Origin: Synergistaceae bacterium | GTDB lineage: Bacteria > Synergistota > Synergistia > Synergistales > Synergistaceae | Length of the DNA: 5,757 nucleotides | Assembly: GCA_031264605.1 (NCBI GenBank) | Contig: JAISDQ010000156.1 | Location: 1 to 5,757, forward strand | Direction of reading: 5' to 3' | Part shown: positions 1 through 5,713 of the stretch, piece after piece | Position numbering within the stretch: the stretch's first letter is position 1 | Layout: every line of letters starts with the position of its first letter | The notes under the pieces: generated by a model | Told to the model about the DNA's origin: nothing | The model's input: the letters and a program-made list of their open reading frames with translations, nothing else | The model's database searches: none | Program-made: the position numbers and the translations under genes

Positions 1-2
1 TC

Positions 3-179
3 AACAAACAAACGGCCCTCGCGCGTTTGCGCGAAATCGTCGCAAACCGCAACGCCGAAAAAATTTCCGGAGCGAAATCCGCGGACAGGCTGGAACACAC
101 GCGGATCGTCCGCGGCAACCCGGCGCGTGTTTACGAGGGGATGGAGTTCAATATGATAAAGGATGTTCGCCGCGAATGA
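3..179 (+). CDS. prfH: PrfH-like peptide chain release factor homologue, C-terminal end only
   Basis: This is the 3' end of a gene whose beginning lies left of the window; 58 codons are visible before TGA. The tail begins NKQTALARLREIV, the helix that follows the catalytic domain in class I release factors. It ends with HTRIVRGNPARVYEGMEF, which matches the RGNPxRxFxG signature near the C-terminus of PrfH and not the longer C-termini of RF1 or RF2. PrfH is a release-factor homologue usually encoded beside the RNA ligase RtcB. Family knowledge links the pair to rescue and repair of ribosomes cleaved at the decoding centre. The GGQ motif and any rtcB gene would lie upstream and cannot be seen. 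The other reading frames here lack this match. The assignment is fairly sure from the tail motif, but function rests on family knowledge alone. Confidence 0.72.
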   Translation, partial: NKQTALARLREIVANRNAEKISGAKSADRLEHTRIVRGNPARVYEGMEFNMIKDVRRE

Positions 180-474
180 TTGGCTATCGTCCGCGAATCC
201 GCCGGATAATAAAAATATGTACGGCGGTCACGCTGAATATTATCATCTGAACCGCTCCGCGATTGACGGCTTATCCTCGGAAGAAAGAGACGTTCAAACC
301 CTTCCCGAGTTCGACAGACATGTAATTGAGACTTATGCTGACAAAGAAGCAGTTACTGCTTCAATTACGAGTGCGGCCAGCCCGCTTGTTGAGTGGTTTC
401 GCGGCATTCGTGAAATGGAGGAGGCGTTTAAATATTGGATTAGGCGAGCAGCGGCTGCTCGCCATTTCATTTAA
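163..474 (+). CDS. Hypothetical protein, doubtful or remnant ORF
   Basis: This open frame of 103 codons overlaps the last 17 bases of the prfH-like gene. I do not recognise the family. The middle and end look protein-like, with an acidic helical stretch (SSEERDVQTLPEFDRHV) and an aromatic-rich C-terminal part (SPLVEWFRGIREMEEAFKYW). No transmembrane segment or signal peptide is evident. The start is poorly supported: AAAGG sits directly against the ATG at 163, and the internal ATG at 217 (86 aa) has no Shine-Dalgarno sequence. The last residues, RRAAAARHF, are encoded by a perfect 10-bp inverted repeat that looks like a terminator stem. A real coding end inside such a hairpin is unusual. It could be a degraded fragment of a neighbour's gene or a small accessory gene of the prfH locus. 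Confidence 0.3.
   Translation: MFAANDWLSSANPPDNKNMYGGHAEYYHLNRSAIDGLSSEERDVQTLPEFDRHVIETYADKEAVTASITSAASPLVEWFRGIREMEEAFKYWIRRAAAARHFI
443..472 (+). terminator. Possible intrinsic terminator hairpin
   Basis: GGCGAGCAGC (443-452) and GCTGCTCGCC (454-463) are perfect 10-base inverted repeats around one base. They fold as a nine-pair GC-rich stem with a CGG loop. The following atttcattt is T-rich but not a continuous T-tract, so termination would be moderate. It would end transcription of the prfH-side genes and separate them from the PHP-transporter cluster. The hairpin also lies inside the 3' end of the doubtful ORF before it. Confidence 0.4.
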
Positions 475-488
475 ATAGCAGGTCACGG

Positions 489-541
489 TTACAAAAAATT
501 TACACGGGCTTAATTATATCTTTACGCGGGTTCTTCATAAT
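489..541 (+). promoter_or_regulatory. Weak promoter candidate for the PHP-transporter operon
   Basis: This is the only AT-rich stretch between the hairpin at 443-463 and the first ribosome binding site of the downstream cluster. CATAAT at 536-541 matches five of six bases of a sigma-70 -10 box. TTATAT at 514-519, 16 bases upstream, is only a poor -35 box. TTTACA at 499-504 is a better hexamer but is wrongly spaced. Transcription from CATAAT would begin in the hairpin at 542-567. Position in the operon is the main support. Confidence 0.25.
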
Positions 542-567
542 CGGGCGTACATCAAAGAATACGCCCG
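542..567 (+). promoter_or_regulatory. Perfect inverted repeat (hairpin or operator) before the leader ORF
   Basis: CGGGCGTA (542-549) is perfectly complementary to TACGCCCG (560-567), with a 10-base A-rich loop. No T-tract follows, so it is not an intrinsic terminator. It lies directly upstream of the AAAGGGGAGAGG ribosome binding region at 571-582. It could be a 5'-UTR stem affecting translation or mRNA stability, or a two-fold symmetric operator for a regulator encoded elsewhere. Confidence 0.4.
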
Positions 568-586
568 CCGAAAGGGGAGAGGTTTT

Positions 587-640
587 ATGAAATCCGCCGC
601 GCGCCGTGACACGAACAACCGGGAGGTCTTGCCGCTGTGA
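587..640 (+). CDS. Short leader ORF (17 aa) coupled to the PHP gene
   Basis: The 17-residue frame MKSAARRDTNNREVLPL starts at an ATG preceded at good distance by AAAGGGGAGAGG (571-582), one of the strongest ribosome binding sites in the window. Its TGA stop overlaps the GTG start of the PHP gene as GTGA (637-640), the usual arrangement for translational coupling. The peptide has no run of one amino acid that would suggest classic attenuation, and no recognised family. The PHP gene also has its own GGGAGG (621-626) inside this ORF. The ORF could be a regulatory leader, a coupling device or a chance frame. Confidence 0.35.
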   Translation: MKSAARRDTNNREVLPL

Positions 641-1593
641 AAAAGACGACGTTTATCCCGGAAGGCCAATTTTACAAAGGAAATATACATTGTCATTCGA
701 CCAGGTCCGACGGTCATCTTTCCCCTGAAAAGGTCGTCGAGGCATACCGTGGGAAAGGCTATCATTTCATCGCCTTTACGGAACACAATCTGTACTCGGA
801 TTTTTCAAAATTTAACGGGGACGGCTTCATCACGATACAAAGCGTGGAGGCAAGCCCCGCCATGCCGGAGGGAGAGATTAGAGCCTATCACTTCATCGCC
901 CTGCCCGGCGATTCGGCGCGGAGAGAAAACGCGTCCCTTCCGATGTATCGCCACGGCGACGAAACTCCGTGCGCGCCGTTCTTTTCATTCGGCGATCTGC
1001 AGGAGTTTATAGATAATTTCTATAATCGCGGATATATGGTGATGATAAATCATCCTTTCTGGTCGAGAATCGAATACGATGAAATATTGCCGCTGAAAAA
1101 TCTGTTTGCCCTCGAAATTTATAATTTTTGCTCCGGAGTAATCGAAAATATGGCCGAATCGAACGTCTGTTACGACGCGCTGCTCAGAAACGGCATGAAA
1201 TTATGGTGCGCGGCTGTGGATGACAACCACAATGAATTCGCTCTCACAGGCGCGAGATGTGACAGTTTCGGAGGGTTTATACGGGTGAAGGCCGAGTCTC
1301 TTCGCGAGAGCGATATTTGCGACGCCATCGCGCGGGGAAGTTTTTATTCTTCGACCGGGCCCGAAATATACGATTTTTATCTGGACGGCGATGAAGTCCA
1401 TTTTTCCTCCTCGCCGGCCGCCAGAATTTATGTCTTGGGGGACGTCCGCCAGATACTGTCCAGCGCGGCCGAGGATTCGGAACATTTGTTGACCGGCGTC
1501 ACAGGAAAAATTTCCGGCGACGAGAGATATATTCGAGTGGAGTGTTATGACATAAATGGGAAAAAAGCGTATACAAACCCTATATTCTTATAG
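637..1593 (+). CDS. PHP-domain metallohydrolase, CehA/McbA-like
   Basis: This 318-residue protein has an apparently complete PHP (polymerase and histidinol phosphatase) metal site. The ligands visible in order are H18 and H20 with D25 in NIHCHSTRSDG, H50 in FTEHN, E71, H85, H139 in INHPFW, E160, and D195/D196 with H198 in VDDNHN. Residues from about 245 form a short C-terminal part ending in NGKKAYTNPIFL, as in CehA/McbA-type members of the family. The family hydrolyses phosphoesters and other esters with a di- or trinuclear metal centre. There is no signal peptide, so it should act in the cytoplasm. The GTG start is preceded by GGGAGG (621-626) at good spacing, and an in-frame TGA at 607-609 prevents extension. 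Its place at the head of a CUT1 transporter cluster suggests that it processes the imported substrate. The exact substrate is unknown. Confidence 0.9.
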   Translation: MKKTTFIPEGQFYKGNIHCHSTRSDGHLSPEKVVEAYRGKGYHFIAFTEHNLYSDFSKFNGDGFITIQSVEASPAMPEGEIRAYHFIALPGDSARRENASLPMYRHGDETPCAPFFSFGDLQEFIDNFYNRGYMVMINHPFWSRIEYDEILPLKNLFALEIYNFCSGVIENMAESNVCYDALLRNGMKLWCAAVDDNHNEFALTGARCDSFGGFIRVKAESLRESDICDAIARGSFYSSTGPEIYDFYLDGDEVHFSSSPAARIYVLGDVRQILSSAAEDSEHLLTGVTGKISGDERYIRVECYDINGKKAYTNPIFL

Positions 1594-1606
1594 GCCGTCG
1601 CCAACA

Positions 1607-1675
1607 ATGAAAAAATTATACGCTGCGCGGATGATACGCCTCCAATCACATTGTGTGAGAGAGACGCTTAAATGA
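1607..1675 (+). CDS. Possible short ORF (22 aa) coupled to the ABC ATPase gene
   Basis: An ATG 13 bases after the PHP stop opens a 22-codon frame beginning MKKLYAARMIRLQS. Its TGA overlaps the ATPase start as ATGA (1672-1675). It fills almost the whole gap between the two genes. The ATPase start has only a weak GAGAGAG upstream, so coupled translation through this frame would make sense. The ORF's own ribosome binding site is poor (TAGG at the PHP stop). No family is recognised, and a chance frame remains possible. Confidence 0.25.
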   Translation: MKKLYAARMIRLQSHCVRETLK

Positions 1676-2709
1676 CTGGGATCGAACTGCGCGGCGTTGA
1701 AAAGGCATACGGCAAAAACCCGCCCGTCATTGAAAACCTCGACCTGCAAATAGAAGAAGGCAGCTTCACCATTCTTCTGGGGCCGTCGGGCTGCGGAAAA
1801 TCCACCATCCTGCGGATGATTGCCGGGCTCGAGAGAGAGACCGCCGGGCATATTTTCATAAACGGCGAAGATATGCGCGACGTCAGCCCTGGCGGCAGGG
1901 GAATCGCGATGGTGTTCCAGAATTACGCGCTGTATCCGACGATGACCGTCAAAGAAAATATCGAATTCGGGCTGAAAAACATAAAGACGCCGAAACAGGA
2001 GCGCGAGGCTCGGGTTACCGAGGTCGTCAAAATGGTTGGGCTCACGAATTACGTAAACCGCAAGCCGCAGCACCTTTCCGGCGGCCAGCGCCAGCGCGTG
2101 GCCCTCGCCCGGGCCATTGTGAAAAAACCCAAGGTTTTTTTGATGGACGAGCCTCTCTCAAATCTCGACGCGAAGCTGAGGGCGCAGATAAGGACGGATC
2201 TGATAGAACTCCACAGGAACCTGGGCGCGACTTTCGTTTATGTGACCCATGACCAGGTGGAGGCAATGAGCATGGGTACGGACATAGTCCTGCTGGATAA
2301 CGGCAGAATCCGTCAGCAGGGCAGCCCTGGATCCATTTACTCCGCCCCTCGGAATCTGTTTACAGCCCAATTTATAGGTTCTCCGCCCATGAATGTCGTT
2401 AAAGCGGAAGATATGGAGTATCGCGTCGACCACGCGCCGCACGGCACGGTCAGTCTGGGTTTCAGGCCCGAGAATGCCGTTATCGTCAGCGAAAGAAACC
2501 CGTCGGAGAGAGGACGCGCCCTGTTTCGCGGCGAACTTGCCGCGCGTGAGATACTCGGCGACCATGCCATATACAAATTTAAAACGGCTTGCGGCAGCAT
2601 CCGCGCAAAGATCATGTCGGGATCGACAGTCGAGTACGGCGAGTGGTTCGTCGGCGTAGACCGGAAATATCTGTACTACTTCGACGAAAAAGGCGACGCG
2701 ATCATATAG
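1672..2709 (+). CDS. ugpC: ABC transporter ATP-binding protein, MalK/UgpC family
   Basis: This 345-residue cytoplasmic ATPase powers the carbohydrate-type importer encoded next to it. All nucleotide-binding motifs are present: Walker A GPSGCGKST at 37-45, Q-loop VFQNYALYP around Q83, signature LSGGQRQRVALARA at 135-148, Walker B VFLMDEP at 155-161 with catalytic E160, D-loop SNLD, and the H-loop histidine H193 in VYVTHDQ. The segment FIGSPPMN (234-241) and a C-terminal TOBE-type domain containing LGFRPENAVI (262-271) are typical of MalK/UgpC proteins. The C-terminal part is slightly short but complete in outline. The start rests on the ATGA overlap with a small upstream frame and a weak purine-rich GAGAGAG site. 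The family is certain. The ugpC symbol, as opposed to malK or msmK, is a guess from the UgpB-like partner. Confidence 0.93.
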   Translation: MTGIELRGVEKAYGKNPPVIENLDLQIEEGSFTILLGPSGCGKSTILRMIAGLERETAGHIFINGEDMRDVSPGGRGIAMVFQNYALYPTMTVKENIEFGLKNIKTPKQEREARVTEVVKMVGLTNYVNRKPQHLSGGQRQRVALARAIVKKPKVFLMDEPLSNLDAKLRAQIRTDLIELHRNLGATFVYVTHDQVEAMSMGTDIVLLDNGRIRQQGSPGSIYSAPRNLFTAQFIGSPPMNVVKAEDMEYRVDHAPHGTVSLGFRPENAVIVSERNPSERGRALFRGELAAREILGDHAIYKFKTACGSIRAKIMSGSTVEYGEWFVGVDRKYLYYFDEKGDAII

Positions 2710-2724
2710 TTTGGGGGGAAACGT

Positions 2725-3687
2725 ATGCGAGATATAGAAAAGGTCATTGACGAGTACATAACTTTGGCGATACCTATGCCCCGGATGGCCGCCGCCGAAA
2801 AATTCTTGCGCGGGACGGCAAGAGCCGCGACTCCGTACATAATGGTCGCGCCCGCAATTTTAACGCTTTGCGTTTTCGTCGTGTATCCCATCATGTACAT
2901 GATCTGGCTGAGCGCGTTCAGGTGGGACATGATCGGTCCCAAGATTTACGTTGGGCTGGGAAATTTCATCGAGCTGTTCTCCAACCCGGATTTTTATCTG
3001 GTGATAGGCAATACCTTCAAGTTCATGTCCCTGAGCGTCTCCATCTCGATTATCCTGGCTCTGTTTCTCGCGGTTTACCTCAAGGCCAATACCAGGGTCA
3101 ACGCGCTCTTGCAGAGTTTTATATTCACGCCTTATATAACGTCCATGGTGTCCGTGGCTTTTATCTGGGCGTGGCTCATGAACAGCGAATACGGACTGCT
3201 GAACTTCATGCTCGGCAAGGCCGGCGTAGGCGGCGTGCGATGGCTGGAGGACGCCGGCGCCGCGATGTACTCCATGATTCTCGTAGCGGTCTGGAAGGGG
3301 CTCGGATACAACGTCATAATACTCATCTCCGCGATGCGCGCCATCCCCAGGCAGTTATATGAAGCGGCGGTCCTCGACAACACAAAACCGTTCAGGACGT
3401 TCTTTCGCATAACCCTGCCGATGATCTCCCCGACGCTTTTTTTCCTGACCCTGATGAACATCATAGCGGCCTTTAAAGTGTTCGATCAGATCGCCCTGAT
3501 GACGGGCGGCGGCCCGATCAACGCGACCAATACCCTCGTCTTCGACATTTACCAGTTCGGGTTCAAGTTCTACCAGCTCGGCTACGCCTCCGCGCAGGGC
3601 GTAGTATTGATGGCCCTGATAGCCGTCTGCACGGCGGCGTACTTCGGCGCTCTCTCGAAGCGCGTTCATTACGGAGGCGAAGCCTGA
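2725..3687 (+). CDS. ugpA: Sugar/glycerol-phosphate ABC transporter permease, UgpA/MalF-like (CUT1)
   Basis: This 320-residue inner-membrane protein forms half of the transport channel. About six hydrophobic segments are visible, near residues 39-64, 99-118, 131-151, 181-203, 234-256 and 288-308. The cytoplasmic EAA loop that contacts the ATPase reads YEAAVLDNTKPFRTFFRITL (212-231) and keeps the conserved E-A-A, D and terminal LP. FDQIALMTGGGP (253-264) is a hallmark of the UgpA/MalF permease half. Some 35 polar residues precede the first membrane segment; the ATG at 2725 is chosen because GGGGGG (2712-2717) lies at suitable spacing. The gene begins 15 bases after the ATPase stop and overlaps the next permease by one base, so it belongs to the same transcript. 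The substrate cannot be deduced from the permease. Confidence 0.93.
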   Translation: MRDIEKVIDEYITLAIPMPRMAAAEKFLRGTARAATPYIMVAPAILTLCVFVVYPIMYMIWLSAFRWDMIGPKIYVGLGNFIELFSNPDFYLVIGNTFKFMSLSVSISIILALFLAVYLKANTRVNALLQSFIFTPYITSMVSVAFIWAWLMNSEYGLLNFMLGKAGVGGVRWLEDAGAAMYSMILVAVWKGLGYNVIILISAMRAIPRQLYEAAVLDNTKPFRTFFRITLPMISPTLFFLTLMNIIAAFKVFDQIALMTGGGPINATNTLVFDIYQFGFKFYQLGYASAQGVVLMALIAVCTAAYFGALSKRVHYGGEA

Positions 3688-4529
3688 TGCGTGCGCGGGC
3701 GGTTATCTTTCGGGCGGCATTCGGGAGAGCGTGCCGGGCGGCCGTCAATCTCCTGATCTTCGCCGTATTCTTCATACCGTTTTACTGGATGTTTTTGACG
3801 GCCATCAAAAGCCTCGGACAGACATTGCGGACGCCGCCGGTATTCTGGGTGTCCGCGGCGCACTGGGAGAATTTCCGCAAGGTTTTCGACGCGATCCCCT
3901 TCTTCTCCATGCTGAAAAACAACGTCGTAATGACGCTCGGCATCATGATATGCCAGTTTTTCACGGTCATTCCGGCGGCTTACGCGTTCGCGCGCTTCAA
4001 ATTTGCCGGCGGCGGATTTCTGTTCGGGTTGACGCTCGCCACTATGATGATCCCGGCTCAGCTCGTCTTTCTGCCTCTGTTTTTGATGTTCAGCAGGATG
4101 GGGCTGATAAACAGCTACGCGTCTTTGATTCTTCCCTGGGCCACCAGCCCGTTCGCCATCTTCATGCTGCGGCAGACTTTCAAACAGGTTCCCCGGGAAC
4201 TGATAGAGGCGGCCAAACTCGACAGCGCCAGCGAGTGGAAAATAATATTCAAACTGATGCTGCCCATCGCGAGGCCGACCATCGTGACGCTGGGCCTCGT
4301 CACGTTTATCCTGAACTGGAACGACTATTTCTGGCCGTTCGTGCTCACCACCAATAACGCGGTCAGAACCCTGCCGGTTGGAATAACGTCCCTCAATACG
4401 GTGGACGGCGGTGTCAGATATCACGTCCTGATGGCCGGCAATCTGCTTCTGGTAGCGCCTGTGCTGGCCGTGTTCTTCTTCGCGCGGAAACAGATCATAA
4501 AAGCGTTTACCTACATGGGAGGGAAATAG
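3687..4529 (+). CDS. ugpE: Sugar/glycerol-phosphate ABC transporter permease, UgpE/MalG-like (CUT1)
   Basis: This 280-residue membrane protein is the second permease half, of normal length for the family. Hydrophobic segments lie near 18-40, 78-101, 112-135, 142-161, 195-219 and 247-266. The EAA loop reads LIEAAKLDSASEWKIIFKL (172-190) followed by MLPIARP, giving the conserved contact surface for the ATPase. FILNWNDYFWPFVL (207-220) is typical of UgpE/MalG proteins, and the C-terminus FTYMGGK resembles family ends. The start overlaps the previous stop as TGATG, with GGAGG (3673-3677) nine bases upstream inside the preceding gene. This suggests coupled, near-stoichiometric synthesis of the two permeases. 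The protein appears intact. Confidence 0.93.
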   Translation: MRARAVIFRAAFGRACRAAVNLLIFAVFFIPFYWMFLTAIKSLGQTLRTPPVFWVSAAHWENFRKVFDAIPFFSMLKNNVVMTLGIMICQFFTVIPAAYAFARFKFAGGGFLFGLTLATMMIPAQLVFLPLFLMFSRMGLINSYASLILPWATSPFAIFMLRQTFKQVPRELIEAAKLDSASEWKIIFKLMLPIARPTIVTLGLVTFILNWNDYFWPFVLTTNNAVRTLPVGITSLNTVDGGVRYHVLMAGNLLLVAPVLAVFFFARKQIIKAFTYMGGK

Positions 4530-4547
4530 ACGATGTTCGTCGTTCCC
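4521..4547 (+). other. Interrupted hairpin at the permease 2 stop codon
   Basis: GGGAA (4521-4525) pairs with TTCCC (4543-4547), and GACGA (4529-4533) pairs with TCGTC (4537-4541). A small internal loop separates the two helices and TGT caps the stem. The TAG stop lies in the internal loop. It could stabilise the 3' end of the permease mRNA, as stem-loops commonly do in transporter operons where subunit amounts differ. No U-tract follows directly. Confidence 0.35.
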
Positions 4548-4603
4548 GGCGACCGGCGCTCGGAAAGGGGGATCGTTTTCCGCGTTTCTGAAACGGGCGG
4601 CTT

Positions 4604-4626
4604 GCGGCGACCGCGTCCCTCTTTTT
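4604..4626 (+). terminator. Weak terminator or attenuator candidate before the binding-protein gene
   Basis: GCGG (4604-4607) and CCGC (4611-4614) form a short stem around CGA, flanked by GGG (4595-4597) and CCC (4617-4619). TCTTTTT follows at 4620-4626. Two further small inverted repeats lie just upstream: CGGAAA/TTTCCG at 4561-4582 and CGTTTC-T-GAAACG at 4583-4595. The 135-base gap is therefore rich in potential RNA structure. The stem is short, so any termination would be partial. Confidence 0.25.
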
Positions 4627-4664
4627 GAGGAAATGAAACATATCTGACTATGACGGAGGTAATT

Positions 4665-5486
4665 ATGATGAAGAAAACATTTGCCCTTCTCGCTGTACTG
4701 ATCGCGGCCATAGCAGCGGCGCCGCCCGGCGCGTCGTTCGCGGCGGCTGAGCCCGTCGAGCTGACTTTCTGGTATTCATGGACGGACCAAATCCAGGAAA
4801 ACAACATAAACCTGACCAAGATGTTCAACGAAACGCGCGGCAAGGAACTGAACATCCACGTCACAGCCGAATACCAGGGCACCTATACCGAACTCCACCA
4901 GAAACTGCAGGCGGCGTACGTCGCGGGCAAGACTCCCTCGGTTTCGGTCATGGAGATAGCCTCCATAAAGAGGTTCGCCGAAAGCGGCGTAATTCTGCCG
5001 CTGAGTCCTTATATCGAGTGGGACAAAATAGATATGGACGACTTTTACGACGGCCTGCTGATAAACTGCGGCGTCGGCGGAACGTGGTTCGGCCTGCCGT
5101 ATCTGCGCAGCACCCCGATTCTGTACATGAACACCACACTGCTCGAACAAGCCGGCCTCGATCCCAGCGGCCCCAAAACCTGGGATGAACTCGCGGAATA
5201 TTGCAGGATCGTCCATGAAAAGACGGGCGCTTACGGCATCACGCTGAATTCCGACGTATGGATTTTCGAGGCGTTCATGTTCGAAAACGGCGCCGCGATG
5301 CTGACGCCCGACGAGAGCGGGAGCAACATTAATTCGCCCGAGTCGAGGTCGGTGTTCGCGTTTTTCAAAGACCTGGTCGACAAGGGCTATGTGCGCTGCG
5401 TCGCCGGAGAGGACTACGGCAAGGTCACCGCCGACATAATGAATCAGAAGACGGCGATGTTTTTTTATTGGAATTACAAATCGTGA
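4665..5486 (+). CDS. ugpB: UgpB-like extracellular solute-binding protein, truncated at the C-terminus
   Basis: This would be the periplasmic receptor of the importer (CUT1/ family 1 solute-binding protein). A Sec signal peptide (KK, a hydrophobic core, then an AAAP/ASFAAAE cleavage region, residues 1-28) has no lipobox cysteine, implying a soluble periplasmic protein. VELTFWYSW follows the signal, as in the family. GLPYLRSTPILYMN (143-156) and AGLDPSGPKTWDELAEYC (163-180) closely follow the UgpB pattern. The frame stops after 273 residues at TAMFFYWNYKS, whereas family members run to about 420-440. The hinge-crossing and second-lobe strands of the C-terminal third are missing, so the product is unlikely to bind substrate. 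None of the three forward frames downstream resembles the missing part. GGAGG (4655-4659) lies inside the frame that opens at 4650, so the start is 4665 or 4668. Confidence 0.85.
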   Translation: MMKKTFALLAVLIAAIAAAPPGASFAAAEPVELTFWYSWTDQIQENNINLTKMFNETRGKELNIHVTAEYQGTYTELHQKLQAAYVAGKTPSVSVMEIASIKRFAESGVILPLSPYIEWDKIDMDDFYDGLLINCGVGGTWFGLPYLRSTPILYMNTTLLEQAGLDPSGPKTWDELAEYCRIVHEKTGAYGITLNSDVWIFEAFMFENGAAMLTPDESGSNINSPESRSVFAFFKDLVDKGYVRCVAGEDYGKVTADIMNQKTAMFFYWNYKS

Positions 5487-5592
5487 GCATTTTCGCAAAG
5501 CAATTCTAAGACCCTTGCTTGCGTCCGGGAAGCTGCGAATGACCATCCCCGGCAAACCGAACAGCCGTAATCAGAAGTATGTGAGGGTATAG
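5464..5592 (+). pseudogene. C-terminal fragment of an AlbA_2/RecG-like ATP-binding protein
   Basis: In a different frame from the binding protein, about 42 codons run from 5464 to TAG at 5590-5592. The residues NREHFRKAILRPLLASGKL and MTIPGKPNSRNQKYV are the characteristic C-terminal winged-helix end of proteins with an N-terminal AlbA_2 (Schlafen-type) domain and a RecG-like/HATPase_c_4 region. These are often annotated as putative transcriptional regulators or ATP-dependent helicase-related proteins, and are frequent in genomic islands. No start codon or ribosome binding site precedes the fragment. The remaining several hundred residues are absent, replaced by the solute-binding protein gene. 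It is therefore a gene remnant, or the true end of a gene joined to foreign sequence by rearrangement or assembly. Identity is from recognised motifs and is fairly sure. Confidence 0.75.
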
Positions 5593-5621
5593 GGGATCTG
5601 TACCGGTATCGGCATTCCTGC

Positions 5622-5713
5622 GTTCCGTAAAAAGCGCCGGACTTCTAATAACAAAAACGTCTGTACGCTAATATTAAAAACGCCACTTGACTAATAATAA
5701 CAACGCCGGTATT
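5622..5713 (+). repeat. Four-unit direct repeat with exact 23-bp period
   Basis: CTAATA occurs at 5645, 5668 and 5691, exactly 23 bases apart. An A-rich run followed by CGYC occurs in the same phase at 5635, 5658, 5681 and 5704. Units 2-4 (5645-5667, 5668-5690, 5691-5713) share the pattern CTAATA, two variable bases, AAMAACGYC, then a variable end. Unit 1 (5622-5644) keeps only the A-run and CGCC. The units abut without spacers, so this is not a CRISPR array. The layout resembles iterons, multiple operator sites, or the repeated transposase-binding sites found in the ends of some elements. The last unit overlaps a promoter-like element. Confidence 0.65.

Noticed and set aside
1646..1658. TCACA-TTG-TGTGA as a CRP-type operator
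   Set aside because: The half-sites are in the opposite order and spacing to a CRP site (TGTGA-N6-TCACA). The short palindrome lies between genes of one operon and is likely chance.
3669..4424. Long minus-strand open frame of about 250 codons opposite permease 2
   Set aside because: It is antisense to a clear permease gene and its translation is charged and low in hydrophobic residues, with no recognisable motif. It arises from the GC-rich codon usage of the real gene.
4650..4664. Upstream ATG at 4650 as the start of the binding protein
   Set aside because: The GGAGG ribosome binding site lies inside this five-codon extension, and the signal peptide looks natural from 4665 or 4668.
4776..5555. 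Minus-strand open frame of about 260 codons opposite the binding-protein gene
   Set aside because: It is a shadow of the UgpB-like gene and the AlbA_2 fragment, both supported by family motifs on the plus strand.
5484..5592. Simple frameshift or sequencing error truncating the binding protein
   Set aside because: All three forward frames after 5483 were read. One matches a different family and the other two stop without any resemblance to the missing binding-protein C-terminus.
5622..5713. CRISPR array
   Set aside because: The 23-base units abut directly with no unique spacers and are only partly conserved.
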